The notes: generated from the sequence alone by a model not told the origin. A DNA stretch of 52,893 nt from an uncultured Clostridiaceae bacterium (GCA_947381905.1 CANCXL010000012.1:1-52893), one strand, 5' to 3'. Counted from the first letter of the stretch, positions 26,410 through 34,673 are shown. Numbers and translations: made by a program.

Positions 26410-27777
26410 TTACACTAATTTACTTATAACTTCATCAATTGTAGATACTCCAATAAGCTGTGCATCTACCTTTTCTTTTAAGCTATCAATTTGCTTCTTA
26501 TTTGTATATATTCTGTTATATCCAAGTTTAGATATTTCTTTTATTCTTTTTTCAAAATTTGTTATGTTTCTAATTTCACCAGTAAGGCCAATCTCACCTA
26601 AAAAAACTGTTTTTGGATCTATAACAATATTTTTATAGCTTGATACTATTGCAACTGCAACACTTAAGTCTACAGCTGGTTCATCTACCTTCATTCCTCC
26701 TATTACATTAACATATATATCTTGTGTACTTAAGCTTAAATTGCATCTTTTCTCAAGTACTGCTATTAACATATTTAATCTATTTAAATCAATTCCATTT
26801 GGTACTCGTCTAGGATTATTATAATATGAATGAGTAGTAAGTGCTTGAACCTCCATAAGAATAGTAGATGTTCCTTCCACTGTAGCGACTACTGCAGTTC
26901 CTGGTAGATTTTTTTCAGATTTAGACAAAAATATATCTGCTGCATTTTTTACCTCAACCATTCCAACATCATTCATATCAAAAATACCAATTTCATTTGT
27001 TGAACCAAATCTGTTTTTTACACCTCTTACAATTCTATGAGATAAAAATCTTTCTCCTTCTATATATATTACTGTGTCAACCATATGTTCAAGAATTCTT
27101 GGTCCAGCAATGACCCCATCTTTAGTAACATGTCCAATTACTATAGTTGTTATTGCTTTTCTTTTAGCAAGATACATAAGTCTTGCTGTTACCTCTTTTA
27201 CTTGCGAAATACTTCCCGGTGTAGATGATATTTGTTCATCATACATTGTTTGAATAGAATCTACTATAACAAATTTTGGACTAATTTCATCTATCTTATT
27301 TTCAATTGTTTCTATACTTGTTTCATTATAAAATAGGATATTTTCAGATGACACTTTTAGTCTATCTGCTCTAAGTTTTACTTGTGTTTCAGATTCTTCT
27401 CCAGAAATATATAAAACCTCTCCAATTTTTGAAAGATTTGAACATACTTGCATTATTAAAGTAGATTTTCCTATACCAGGTTCTCCACCAATTAAATTTA
27501 GAGATCCTTCTACAATTCCACCACCAAATACTCTATTTAACTCTTCATATCCAGTGTCTAGTCTTACCTCTTTTGTAACTACTATATCTTTTAATTTTTT
27601 AACTGTACTATTTCCACTAAATGTAGCGCTATAACCTGTACTTGACTTTGTATTGCTTTTTTTATTTACCTTTTCTTCTACAAAGCTATTCCAACTATTA
27701 CACCCTGGACATTTTCCAAGCCATTTAGCAGATTCATATCCACATTCCTTACAAAAAAATACTGTATTTGATGCCAT
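26410..27777 (-). CDS. radA: DNA repair protein RadA
   Basis: RadA/Sms is a RecA-like branch-migration helicase promoting recombination intermediates. The N-terminal zinc finger is 'CKECGYESAKWLGKCPGC' (10-27). Walker A 'GGEPGIGKSTLIMQ' (about 96), the RadA-specific 'KNRFGS' motif (about 255) and the C-terminal Lon-protease-like domain ('PNGIDLNRLNMLIAVLEKRCN', 'DEPAVDLSVAVAI') are all present. Length 455 aa is normal. It lies directly upstream of disA. No clpC or ctsR is visible before it, unlike in Bacillus. Confidence 0.97.
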   Translation of the reverse strand: MASNTVFFCKECGYESAKWLGKCPGCNSWNSFVEEKVNKKSNTKSSTGYSATFSGNSTVKKLKDIVVTKEVRLDTGYEELNRVFGGGIVEGSLNLIGGEPGIGKSTLIMQVCSNLSKIGEVLYISGEESETQVKLRADRLKVSSENILFYNETSIETIENKIDEISPKFVIVDSIQTMYDEQISSTPGSISQVKEVTARLMYLAKRKAITTIVIGHVTKDGVIAGPRILEHMVDTVIYIEGERFLSHRIVRGVKNRFGSTNEIGIFDMNDVGMVEVKNAADIFLSKSEKNLPGTAVVATVEGTSTILMEVQALTTHSYYNNPRRVPNGIDLNRLNMLIAVLEKRCNLSLSTQDIYVNVIGGMKVDEPAVDLSVAVAIVSSYKNIVIDPKTVFLGEIGLTGEIRNITNFEKRIKEISKLGYNRIYTNKKQIDSLKEKVDAQLIGVSTIDEVISKLV

Positions 27778-27862
27778 ATCTTCCTCCTATTTTATGCACA
27801 CTATACTATAAAATATGCTTAATTATTATATCATTTTTAATATGCTTTCTCAACCGAAAAAA

Positions 27863-27960
27863 GAAAAAAACTAGGATATAATCCTAGTTTAGTTTTATAT
27901 AAAAAGTAAAAAATAATAGTTACTACTAAAATAATAACATATGATATTATTTTACTTTTT
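27863..27960 (-). terminator. Two hairpins after the gene at 27979
   Basis: A long-range stem AAAAAGTAAAA / TTTTACTTTTT (27901-27957) lies immediately after the stop. A strong terminator, AAACTAGGAT / ATCCTAGTTT (27868-27890), then ends in a T7 run and separates this gene from radA. Confidence 0.75.
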
Positions 27961-27978
27961 TCATATTGTATTCTAATC

Positions 27979-28833
27979 TTATTCATAAATAACAATTCCA
28001 TCGAGATTGCATATATATGCGTCAGGAAGAATTCTTTTTATTTCTTTTAATCTTTCTTCATCCTTTTCGTAATTTCTACCTACAAGAATTCCTTCTATAA
28101 ATACCGATGGTATTCCAAAAAGAATTGCACTTTCTCTATCTGTGAAAAAATCATTCATATTTTTTCTATCGGTTAAAAATCTTTCATAATATCCAGGATT
28201 TACAAACGGCTTAACATCTTCATCATTAAAATTTTCAGAAGATAATACATCTCCCTTTTTTAATAGTTCAATATATTCATTATTTCCATTAAATATAATA
28301 CCAATTTGTATAGAATCTTGAACAAGACTTGGAAGAAATCTTGATTCCTTTGTCTGTTCAAATAACCACATATGATATTCTTTTTGTTTGATACGATTTA
28401 TAATATTTGCTAAATTAGATAACCTGCTATATGGTACTACCTCTGATATACATACATTAGTAAGCTTATTTTCATAATATCCAAAAGTTCCACCACTATA
28501 AAAATCAATATATTCATCTAAATAGTAGTCTTTATTTAAATTCCATACACCAACAGAACTTGGATATTTAGATTTTCTACCTGATACAAACCAACTAGAT
28601 ATAAGACCGTTTTTAACAATATATTTTAATCCCATAATATTTTTATATGTGCCATGCATTAGAGTTCCTTTTTCTAAAAATACTCTATCTCCAACTTTAT
28701 ATTTACTTTGTTTCATTTTATATTCATTTAACGCTTTATAATATGCCTCTATTTGATTTAATAATGTATTTCTTGCTTTTTCATTATCATTTAGTCTATT
28801 ATTAATTATATTAACATATTCTTCTTTTTTCAC
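27979..28833 (-). CDS. Unknown protein with weak ADP-ribosyltransferase-like features
   Basis: A 284-aa soluble protein with GTG start at 28833, after GAGGTG. I cannot assign it firmly. Residues 1-45 are helical. 'FLEKGTLMHGTYKNIMGLKYIVKNGLISSWF' (about 52-82) resembles the first strand-helix of ADP-ribosyltransferase folds (xLxHGTxxxxLxxIxxxGL), with 'IDFYSGGTFGYYE' further on. 'LFGIPSVFIEGILVGR', near the C-terminus, resembles the late strand region of such proteins. The catalytic triad cannot be identified with confidence. A terminator precedes it (after the HIT gene), so it is probably transcribed alone. Confidence 0.5.
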   Translation of the reverse strand: MKKEEYVNIINNRLNDNEKARNTLLNQIEAYYKALNEYKMKQSKYKVGDRVFLEKGTLMHGTYKNIMGLKYIVKNGLISSWFVSGRKSKYPSSVGVWNLNKDYYLDEYIDFYSGGTFGYYENKLTNVCISEVVPYSRLSNLANIINRIKQKEYHMWLFEQTKESRFLPSLVQDSIQIGIIFNGNNEYIELLKKGDVLSSENFNDEDVKPFVNPGYYERFLTDRKNMNDFFTDRESAILFGIPSVFIEGILVGRNYEKDEERLKEIKRILPDAYICNLDGIVIYE

Positions 28834-28871
28834 AACTTTTACACCTCAAAAAAATTATACAATATAGCAGA

Positions 28872-28908
28872 AAAATATACCAGAAAAATTTACTTTTTCT
28901 GATATATT
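28872..28908 (-). terminator. Terminator after the HIT-family gene
   Basis: AATATAcCAGAAAAA and TTTTTCTGaTATATT form a long stem with one mismatch, with T residues following on the minus strand. Confidence 0.65.
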
Positions 28909-28912
28909 TTTA

Positions 28913-29425
28913 TTACTTATTATATTCGACTTTAATCTTTTCAATTGTATTAATAATTTCTCTCTTTTCATCTTCTGTTGTATTTTTTCTTGCATATTCA
29001 CATATATCCCTTACATACGCTACGCCTTTTCCAAATTTTTCTGTCATCCATTCTTGATTTGGAAAAATCCACATATGAAAATGTTTTGATCTTTCTTCTT
29101 GGACAAGAGTTAACTCATTAGTAATCCCTAATTTTTTTAATACCATAATAGATTTATTAACAATATCTATTAGATTATGTTGCTCATTAGCTGTAAATTC
29201 AATAAGCGAGTTTTTATGTTGTTTTGCACTTATTATTAAGAAACCCTTTAAAGGTATTTCAGGATCTCCGGCAAGTACAAAGCTTTCATCTTCATATACT
29301 ATTCCACCAGGTGGTATGATGTTTTTCTTACCAATTTCACAGCCTAAACAATCATAATAATATGTGTTTCCCATAAAATCTTTCATGCTTTTTGAATTTC
29401 CAATTAAATTATCTACATTTTCCAT
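28913..29425 (-). CDS. HIT-like hydrolase/transferase
   Basis: A 170-aa histidine-triad-family protein. The triad region is 'ERSKHFHMWIFPNQEWM' (about 113-129), an HxHxW variant typical of divergent HIT or GalT-like proteins; the central histidine is retained. Upstream, 'YYYDCLGCEIG' has a CxxC that may bind zinc, and 'EDESFVLAGDPEIPLKGFLIISAKQHKNSL' is the usual strand-loop before the active site. HIT proteins hydrolyse nucleotide-phosphoramidates or dinucleoside polyphosphates; the substrate here is unknown. It follows the Nudix gene by 17 bases. Confidence 0.8.
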   Translation of the reverse strand: MENVDNLIGNSKSMKDFMGNTYYYDCLGCEIGKKNIIPPGGIVYEDESFVLAGDPEIPLKGFLIISAKQHKNSLIEFTANEQHNLIDIVNKSIMVLKKLGITNELTLVQEERSKHFHMWIFPNQEWMTEKFGKGVAYVRDICEYARKNTTEDEKREIINTIEKIKVEYNK

Positions 29426-29442
29426 TTTAATCCTCCATTGAA

Positions 29443-29931
29443 TTATATTATTATATCTTCTGCATCTATATATTGTATATTATATTTATTTTTTGCAATA
29501 TTTATAGCAGCATCAATTTGCATATTACCACATTCTCCCCAATTTAAATATTTTTTAGTTTTTTGAGGAGATACAAGTACTCTTTTATATATTTTACCAT
29601 TATCTAAATCCGGCCTATTTTCATACACCTTATCTATTAATGCACACATTCTAACTTGTGCATATGGCTTAATACCATTTTCTTCATCTACATATTGATA
29701 TCCTAAATACAAAATATTTTTTAATGTAATATTTACTTCCTCTAAAAATTCTCTTTTTAATGTTTCTTCCATATTCTTATCTTTAGGCTCTGGCTTTCCT
29801 CCAGTCATTGTATATTTTCCATCATCTATATGAAGAAATACTCTTCCATCTAAATCAAAGGCAATGCCATACACCTGCTTAATCTCTAAATCTTTTGGTA
29901 CTTTTTCTTCAATCCATTTATATATTGCCAT
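29443..29931 (-). CDS. Nudix hydrolase (copy 1)
   Basis: A 162-aa Nudix pyrophosphohydrolase. The Nudix box is complete: 'GGKPEPKDKNMEETLKREFLEEVNI' (about 44-68) with the RExxEE core. The N-terminal 'VYGIAFDLDGRVFLHIDDGKYTMTGGKPE' is the usual strand and loop before the box. The nucleotide substrate cannot be read from the sequence. AGGAG lies before the ATG. It sits between the DUF2442 gene (55-base gap) and the HIT gene (17-base gap), both on the same strand. Confidence 0.85.
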   Translation of the reverse strand: MAIYKWIEEKVPKDLEIKQVYGIAFDLDGRVFLHIDDGKYTMTGGKPEPKDKNMEETLKREFLEEVNITLKNILYLGYQYVDEENGIKPYAQVRMCALIDKVYENRPDLDNGKIYKRVLVSPQKTKKYLNWGECGNMQIDAAINIAKNKYNIQYIDAEDIII

Positions 29932-29986
29932 ATTTTTCTCCTAAAATTTATTAAAGTATATCACACTTTATATACATCATAATATA

Positions 29987-30421
29987 TTATTTATTTTTTG
30001 GAATTCCATATTCTCTTTCCATTGCTTTAATTGAAACTACCCATTGTTTTCCATATTTACATACATCAATTCCATTTATTAATTTTCCATATGCTATTGC
30101 TTTTCTAAGTGTGCTTTCATTTAATCCCCAAATTAAAGTTGCATCACTAAATGCCATTAATCCATCAAATGGTGTTTTTATAGTTTTACCATTTTCAAAT
30201 AACTCATCACAAGAAATATCTATATCATCATTCCATACTATTCCATATCCTCCAACATCAACTTCAACATTATAAAATAATTCTTCATTTTCTAATTTTT
30301 TAAACATTGGATTTCTTCTAATTAATTCTTTTACATTATAAATTTTAGTAATACCTTCAGAAAATTGAATTGATATTTTATAATCAGGAAGTGCAGTTAC
30401 ATTTTTTATTTTATGAAACAT
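29987..30421 (-). CDS. DUF2442-domain protein with C-terminal helix-turn-helix-like region
   Basis: A 144-aa protein. Residues 1-85 match DUF2442: 'IKNVTALPDYKISIQFSEGITKIYNVKELI' and 'VDVGGYGIVWNDDIDISCDELFENGK'. Residues 95-144 ('ATLIWGLNESTLRKAIAYGKLINGIDVCKYGKQWVVSI') look like a helix-turn-helix that could bind DNA. DUF2442 commonly pairs with DUF4160, and a DUF4160 gene does lie 13 bases upstream but is broken. The pair is often suggested to be toxin-antitoxin-like, which is not established. A GGAGGG site precedes the ATG. Confidence 0.75.
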   Translation of the reverse strand: MFHKIKNVTALPDYKISIQFSEGITKIYNVKELIRRNPMFKKLENEELFYNVEVDVGGYGIVWNDDIDISCDELFENGKTIKTPFDGLMAFSDATLIWGLNESTLRKAIAYGKLINGIDVCKYGKQWVVSIKAMEREYGIPKNK

Positions 30422-30434
30422 AAATATCCCTCCT

Positions 30435-30689
30435 TTACTCTAATGGTTCTATGCTTTTAAAGCTTTGAGTATCCCATATATCTTTTAATTCTTTTTCATG
30501 AATTGAAACCCATTCCATTACTAATTCCAAAGCTTTTTTAGGTAATTCTCCTTCAATTACTCTCTTTTCTTTAAAATCTATTGCTGCAACATGTTAACCA
30601 TAAATTGTATGAATATGTGGTGGATTATGCTCGCTCTGCTGAAAATACATTCTTATTATGATTCCGTAAAATCTTGATAATACTGGCAT
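30435..30689 (-). pseudogene. DUF4160-domain gene with an in-frame stop
   Basis: Reading from ATG 30689 (GGAG upstream) gives 'MPVLSRFYGIIIRMYFQQSEHNPPHIHTIYG', the typical DUF4160 start. Codon 32 (30596-30594) is TAA, where family members usually have Glu (YGEY/HVAAID). After it the frame continues intact for 52 codons ('HVAAIDFKEKRVIEGELPKKALELVMEWV...') to a stop at 30435. One substitution GAA to TAA explains it. The remaining reading frame is undamaged, so the mutation is recent, or it is a sequencing error. It is first of a minus-strand unit with the DUF2442 gene. Confidence 0.8.
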
Positions 30690-30785
30690 ATTTTTTTTCT
30701 CCTTGTTATGTATATTATATCACGATATAGTGATATAGTCAATACTTATATTTATTATATGTAATAGTTATATATAATATATAAT

Positions 30786-30823
30786 AAAATGTTAGATATT
30801 ATAATAAATACCTAACATTTTAA
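30786..30823 (-). terminator. Terminator after ssrA
   Basis: AAAATGTTAG (30786-30795) and CTAACATTTT (30812-30821) form a stem immediately after the tmRNA 3' end. Confidence 0.75.
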
Positions 30824-30834
30824 AACTCTTATTT

Positions 30835-31185
30835 TGGTGGAGATGGTGAGAGTCGAACTCACGTCCGAAAATTCATCTATATTAATTTCTCCGAGTGCAG
30901 TAAATGTTTAATTAATATTATCCCACTAAAACATTTACAAAAAAATGAAATAATATGATTGTAATTACCCTCTATCATACAATCTTTTGATAGATTTGTT
31001 AGCTAGATAAATGAAGCCTGTATATGTCCTCTAGCAAAACTTATACAAACTGCTGCTTTTAATTAAGCAGCCATTGCAAATTCTTTATCTGCGTTTAATT
31101 TTAATTTCTCGTTTTTATAGTGGCCAACGAGAATCCACTACTCGCTTATAATATGTCAAAAAATCCGTCGAAACCTTACATCCCC
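30835..31185 (-). ncRNA. ssrA: Transfer-messenger RNA (tmRNA)
   Basis: tmRNA rescues stalled ribosomes and tags the nascent protein for proteolysis. The 5' GGGGATG (31185-31179) pairs with 3' CATCTCC, and ACCA is encoded at 30838-30835. The T-arm reads GAGTTCGACTCTC and the 5' side has the conserved 'GGTTTCGAC'. The tag frame, read at 31092-31066, is GCA GAT AAA GAA TTT GCA ATG GCT GCT then TAA, giving ADKEFAMAA. The stop sits in the usual hairpin GGCTGCTTAATTAAAAGCAGC-type. The RNA is 351 nt. Confidence 0.95.
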
Positions 31186-31197
31186 AGACATAATAAT

Positions 31198-31226
31198 ATT
31201 ATACCATATAAATTGATAAATATAAA
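31198..31226 (-). promoter_or_regulatory. Promoter of ssrA
   Basis: On the minus strand an extended -10, TGGTATAAT (TATAAT at 31203-31198), with a weak -35 TTTATA (31226-31221) 17 bases upstream. Confidence 0.5.
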
Positions 31227-31233
31227 GGAATTA

Positions 31234-31262
31234 TTGACAAAATGTTATCTGTGATATATAAT
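31234..31262 (+). promoter_or_regulatory. Consensus sigma-A promoter for the gene at 31316
   Basis: TTGACA (31234-31239), 17-base spacer, TATAAT (31257-31262): a perfect match, divergent from the ssrA promoter. The expected start is near 31269, giving a leader of about 47 bases. Confidence 0.7.
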
Positions 31263-31315
31263 ATTTATGTATTATGTAAACATTATATACCAAAATTAAT
31301 ATTTAGGAGGTTTTT

Positions 31316-31726
31316 ATGGTTGAAAAAGAACTATTAGAAAAACAAGAAAGCATAGATTTATGTCTATGGAAATTTTTAACTTATATTTTAAACAAGTATG
31401 AAGGTGTATTACGTAGGATGCATAACTGCTATAGTGACAAAGAAAAGAGAACTTTTTTATATAATTGTGCAATAAATACAATTGATGAATTCCTTGAATA
31501 TAAAGAAAAGACTCTTCCACCTGCAATATCTTCAGAAGTAATAATTAATACTTTTAAAGAAAATATTAAACTTGAGCATTATGAGCCTATAAAATTAGAT
31601 AAGAAAGTATCTAAAAAAACTGAACTAATCTTATTTAATTTTAAATTCTTAAAATATGAGTTATCTCATAAAGATAGAACTGAGCTTATTAATCATGTAG
31701 AATCAATTTTAACAAGTACTTTTTAG
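31316..31726 (+). CDS. Unknown 136-aa helical protein
   Basis: A soluble, all-helical 136-aa protein that I do not recognise. AGGAGG lies 6 bases before the ATG and a perfect-consensus promoter lies upstream, so it is probably well expressed. Charged residues are mixed, with no signal peptide or membrane segment and two Cys near residues 20 and 49. Its own terminator follows. It sits between divergent ssrA and the convergent ribosomal operon, with the gene at 31815 as its only same-strand neighbour. Confidence 0.6.
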   Translation: MVEKELLEKQESIDLCLWKFLTYILNKYEGVLRRMHNCYSDKEKRTFLYNCAINTIDEFLEYKEKTLPPAISSEVIINTFKENIKLEHYEPIKLDKKVSKKTELILFNFKFLKYELSHKDRTELINHVESILTSTF

Positions 31727-31742
31727 TACTTGTTTTTCTTTC
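31708..31742 (+). terminator. Terminator after the gene at 31316
   Basis: AACAAGTAC / GTACTTGTT stem with TTTTTA loop and TTTCTTTC tail, starting within the last codons and overlapping the stop. Confidence 0.85.
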
Positions 31743-31758
31743 TATATTATTATATAAT
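31730..31758 (+). promoter_or_regulatory. Promoter of the gene at 31815
   Basis: TTGTTT (31730-31735), 17-base spacer, TATAAT (31753-31758). The -35 overlaps the tail of the preceding terminator. Confidence 0.45.
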
Positions 31759-31814
31759 CTAGAAAACAATATATATTTTACTTGCTAAATTAATATTTAA
31801 AAGGAGGTAATATT

Positions 31815-32342
31815 ATGAATGATATGCATTTTAGAAAAGAAGTTTTAATTGAAGCTTTAAAAAAAGCCATTGCAAATGTATCTATTTCAATTGAAAAGGG
31901 ATGCAAAGATCCAGATAGACTAAAAAACTATACTGAATATTATATTGCTATATCTCTTAAAGCATACTATAACTATTATAACATGTATAAAAATTATACC
32001 AAATGTGAAATGGCACTTAAAGAATATAATATGCTATATGTTGAAGCTTTTAGAGAAGCACTAGAATCTAGTGACAATATAGCAAGATATTTAGATCCTG
32101 CCCTATACACTGATACAGAATCTGAGGATGAACGCTTTATTATTATTGCTATGCTTAATCTTTCAAGCTTTATTACAAGCAATAATATAAATAAAACTAA
32201 GCATTTATTTAATACTTATATTCCAAAGATTAGAAGCTCTTTAAGAAATTCAGACAAATATGTTACTTTCTTTAGTGCTTCTAAACATACTACTATGGCT
32301 ATAAAAACTGCATTATTTAGATTTTTAGTTGAAAATAGTTAA
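31815..32342 (+). CDS. Unknown 175-aa helical protein
   Basis: A soluble, helical protein not recognised. GGAGG precedes the ATG at good spacing. It is Tyr/Asn-rich near residues 45-75 ('YTEYYIAISLKAYYNYYNMYKNY'), with an acidic stretch near 98-105 and Lys/Arg-rich helices at the end. There is no membrane segment. It has its own promoter and ends at a terminator shared with rplL. Similarity to the preceding gene is not evident beyond overall helical character. Confidence 0.55.
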   Translation: MNDMHFRKEVLIEALKKAIANVSISIEKGCKDPDRLKNYTEYYIAISLKAYYNYYNMYKNYTKCEMALKEYNMLYVEAFREALESSDNIARYLDPALYTDTESEDERFIIIAMLNLSSFITSNNINKTKHLFNTYIPKIRSSLRNSDKYVTFFSASKHTTMAIKTALFRFLVENS

Positions 32343-32375
32343 AAAAAGACGACTTAAAAAAGTCGTCTCTTATTT
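32341..32375. terminator. Bidirectional terminator between the gene at 31815 and rplL
   Basis: AGACGACTT / AAGTCGTCT stem; T7 run on the minus side, TCTTATTTT on the plus side. It marks the end of the ribosomal-protein operon. Confidence 0.9.
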
Positions 32376-32387
32376 TACAATGCTAAA

Positions 32388-32756
32388 TTATTGTAATTCA
32401 ACAACAGCACCAGCAGCTTTTAAATCTTCAGCAAGTTTTTCAGCATCAGCTTTTGGCATGTTTTCTTTAACTGTTTTAGGAGCTCCGTCAACTAATTCTT
32501 TAGCTTCTTTAAGTCCTAGTCCAGTAGCTTCTTTAACTACTTTGATTACTGCAATTTTAGTTGCACCAGCGTCTTTTAATACAACGTTGAATTCTGTTTT
32601 TTCTTCTGCAGCAGCAGCTCCAGCAGCAGGTCCAGCAGCTACAACAGCAGCAGCAGCACTTACTCCAAATTTTTCTTCGATAGCTTTAACTAAGTCAGCT
32701 AATTCGATAACTGTTAATTTTTCAATTTCTTCTACTAATTTTTCTATTTTTTCCAT
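32388..32756 (-). CDS. rplL: Ribosomal protein bL12 (L7/L12)
   Basis: The stalk protein of the 50S subunit that recruits translation GTPases. It has all three parts: N-terminal dimerisation helices (1-35, '[22 protein letters not shown]'), an Ala/Gly hinge (36-55, '[17 protein letters not shown]'), and the C-terminal domain with '[25 protein letters not shown]' and '[20 protein letters not shown]'. Length 122 aa is standard. It is last in the operon; a strong terminator follows, and rpoB is not behind it as in most bacteria. Confidence 0.98.
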   Translation of the reverse strand: MEKIEKLVEEIEKLTVIELADLVKAIEEKFGVSAAAAVVAAGPAAGAAAAEEKTEFNVVLKDAGATKIAVIKVVKEATGLGLKEAKELVDGAPKTVKENMPKADAEKLAEDLKAAGAVVELQ

Positions 32757-32809
32757 TTTAAATTCCTCCCTAAATATATTTAAATTTATTTTTATCTAAT
32801 AGAAATTAA

Positions 32810-33310
32810 TTAAGCATTTTCAGCTTGTTTTTCTCTTGCTTGATCAAGAACAACTGCAAGATTACGGATATTTCCAAGTAATGCAGAAGCAAGCATAGAG
32901 TATAATGTTTCTTTTGATGGTAGATTTGCAAGTTTTTTAACTTCAGCAACATCTATCATTTTACCGTCCATAACACCAGCCTTGATGCTATAGAAATCAT
33001 GATCTTTTGCAAAATCATTTACTACTTTAGCAGGAGCTACGTAATCTTCATATCCAATTACAACAGCTGTTGGTCCTTCTAGAGTTTCAAGTCCTTCAAT
33101 TCCAGCTTCTTTAGCTGCATATGAAATAGTTGAATTTTTAACAACAACATATTCGTTGCCATCAGCTCTAACTTGAGCACGTAATTTTGTATCATCTTCA
33201 ACTGTAATACCTCTGTATTCAGTTAAAACGATCATTTTAGCTTTTTTAAATTTTTCAGAAAGTTCTTCAACTTTTGCTTTCTTTTGATTTAATATTTTTT
33301 CGCTTGGCAC
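32810..33310 (-). CDS. rplJ: Ribosomal protein uL10
   Basis: L10 anchors L7/L12 dimers at the stalk base. 'KAKVEELSEKFKKAKMIVLTEYRGITVED' (10-38) and 'YVVVKNSTISYAAKEAG' (about 53) are typical, as is the C-terminal helix that binds L12 ('LGNIRNLAVVLDQAREKQ'). Length 166 aa fits. The start is GTG at 33310 with AAGGAGG about 10 bases upstream. It is preceded by an L10 leader for autogenous control by the L10-L12 complex and followed by rplL after 53 bases. Confidence 0.97.
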   Translation of the reverse strand: MPSEKILNQKKAKVEELSEKFKKAKMIVLTEYRGITVEDDTKLRAQVRADGNEYVVVKNSTISYAAKEAGIEGLETLEGPTAVVIGYEDYVAPAKVVNDFAKDHDFYSIKAGVMDGKMIDVAEVKKLANLPSKETLYSMLASALLGNIRNLAVVLDQAREKQAENA

Positions 33311-33337
33311 TTTTTTGACACCTCCTTAAATTCAAAA

Positions 33338-33431
33338 AAAGTTTTTGCCAGACACCTACGAGATTTTTAAGTGTCTAACAAAAACTTTAGTTCCGTTATC
33401 CTATTTAAAAACCTCGGTAAGATTTATGGTT
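33338..33431 (-). promoter_or_regulatory. Ribosomal protein L10 leader
   Basis: On the minus strand the region starts near CCGAGG, contains GGATAACGGAACTAAAG, and forms a long stem GTTTTTG(TT)AGACAC ... GTGTCT(GG)CAAAAAC around a TCTCGTAG loop. This matches the bacterial L10 leader, where L10-(L12)4 binds its own message to repress rplJ-rplL. It lies between rplA and rplJ, directly before the rplJ ribosome site. Confidence 0.85.
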
Positions 33432-33442
33432 TATTTTACCAC

Positions 33443-34123
33443 TTACTGTCTTGGGTTAATTTTAATACCTACGCCCATTGTTGTTGATATAGCAATAGAT
33501 CTTAAATAAGTTCCTTTTGCTGCAGCAGGTTTTGCTTTAACAATAGCGTTTAGTAATGTTTCATAGTTTTCCATTAATTTTTCGGCACCAAATGAAACTT
33601 TACCAATTGGGCAGTGAATTATATTAGTTTTATCTAATCTATATTCGATTTTACCAGCTTTAATTTCAGCTACTGCTTTAGTTACATCCATAGTTACTGT
33701 ACCAGATTTAGGGTTTGGCATTAAACCTTTTGGTCCAAGTAATCTAGCGATTTTTCCTAAAGAACCCATCATATCAGGTGTAGCTACAACTACGTCAAAG
33801 TCAAACCAGTTTTCTCTTTGGATTTTTTCGATCATGTCGTCATCTCCAACGAAATCAGCTCCGGCTTCTCTAGCAGCATCAGCTTTTTCACCTTTAGCTA
33901 TAACTAAAACTTTTTTAGATTTACCAGTACCATTTGGTAGTACGATAACTCCTCTAACTTGTTGATCTGCTTGTTTAGAATCTACTCCTAATTTAATGTG
34001 CATTTCAACAGTTTCATCGAATTTAGCTTTAGGCATTTTTAAAGCAAGATCCATAGCTTCTTTAGCGTCATATAGTTTTCCTGCTTCAACTAATTTACTA
34101 GCTTCGTCCATTCTTTTACTCAT
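33443..34123 (-). CDS. rplA: Ribosomal protein uL1
   Basis: L1 forms the mobile stalk at the E-site and can repress its own operon. Motifs '[41 protein letters not shown]' (about 55-95), '[31 protein letters not shown]' and 'NLD-like [15 protein letters not shown]' are standard. Length 226 aa. AAAGGAGG precedes ATG 34123. It follows rplK by 49 bases. Confidence 0.98.
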   Translation of the reverse strand: MSKRMDEASKLVEAGKLYDAKEAMDLALKMPKAKFDETVEMHIKLGVDSKQADQQVRGVIVLPNGTGKSKKVLVIAKGEKADAAREAGADFVGDDDMIEKIQRENWFDFDVVVATPDMMGSLGKIARLLGPKGLMPNPKSGTVTMDVTKAVAEIKAGKIEYRLDKTNIIHCPIGKVSFGAEKLMENYETLLNAIVKAKPAAAKGTYLRSIAISTTMGVGIKINPRQ

Positions 34124-34172
34124 TTCTTTTTCCCTCCTTTGGTCTTAGCGAACAAATAATGTTCTCCCATTT

Positions 34173-34604
34173 TTAGTCTTCAACGACGATCCCCATTGAT
34201 CTGGCTGTACCTTTAACCATAGATACTGCAGAATCTAGTGATGATGCGTTAAGATCTTTCATTTTAATATTTGCGATTTCTTCAGCTTGTGCTCTAGTAA
34301 TTTTTGCAACTTTATCTTTATGAGGTTTTGCTGAACCTTTTTCGATTTTAGCTGCTTGTTTTAGTAGAACTGCTGCTGGTGGAGTTTTTAAAACATAATC
34401 AAATGTTTTATCTGCATAAACTGTTAATATTACTGGGAATATCATTCCAGCGTCTTTTGCAGTTTTCTCGTTGAAATCTTTACAAAATTGCATTATGTTT
34501 ATTCCAGTTGGTCCTAATGCTGGTCCTACTGGTGGTGCTGGATTAGCTTTACCAGCTTGAATTTGTAGTTTTACAACATGTGTAACTTTCTTGTCTGCCA
34601 TCAT
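34173..34604 (-). CDS. rplK: Ribosomal protein uL11
   Basis: L11 binds the GTPase-associated centre of 23S rRNA. '[36 protein letters not shown]' (about 8-43) and '[27 protein letters not shown]' are typical; length about 143 aa. Two adjacent ATGs (34604, 34601) follow AAGGGGGTG; the second gives the usual MADKK start. A longer in-frame start at 34622 would include the ribosome site. Confidence 0.97.
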   Translation of the reverse strand: MMADKKVTHVVKLQIQAGKANPAPPVGPALGPTGINIMQFCKDFNEKTAKDAGMIFPVILTVYADKTFDYVLKTPPAAVLLKQAAKIEKGSAKPHKDKVAKITRAQAEEIANIKMKDLNASSLDSAVSMVKGTARSMGIVVED

Positions 34605-34673
34605 TTTCACCCCCTTAAGCATAGGTTATTTTTATATAAATATATTGTAAAATATACTTACTAACAATTTTTA

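Noticed and set aside
32329-32799. A long plus-strand open frame opposite rplL (about 156 codons)
   Set aside because: It is the antisense of the Ala/Gly-rich hinge and helices of L7/L12; repetitive GCA codons keep it open. No ribosome site or homology.
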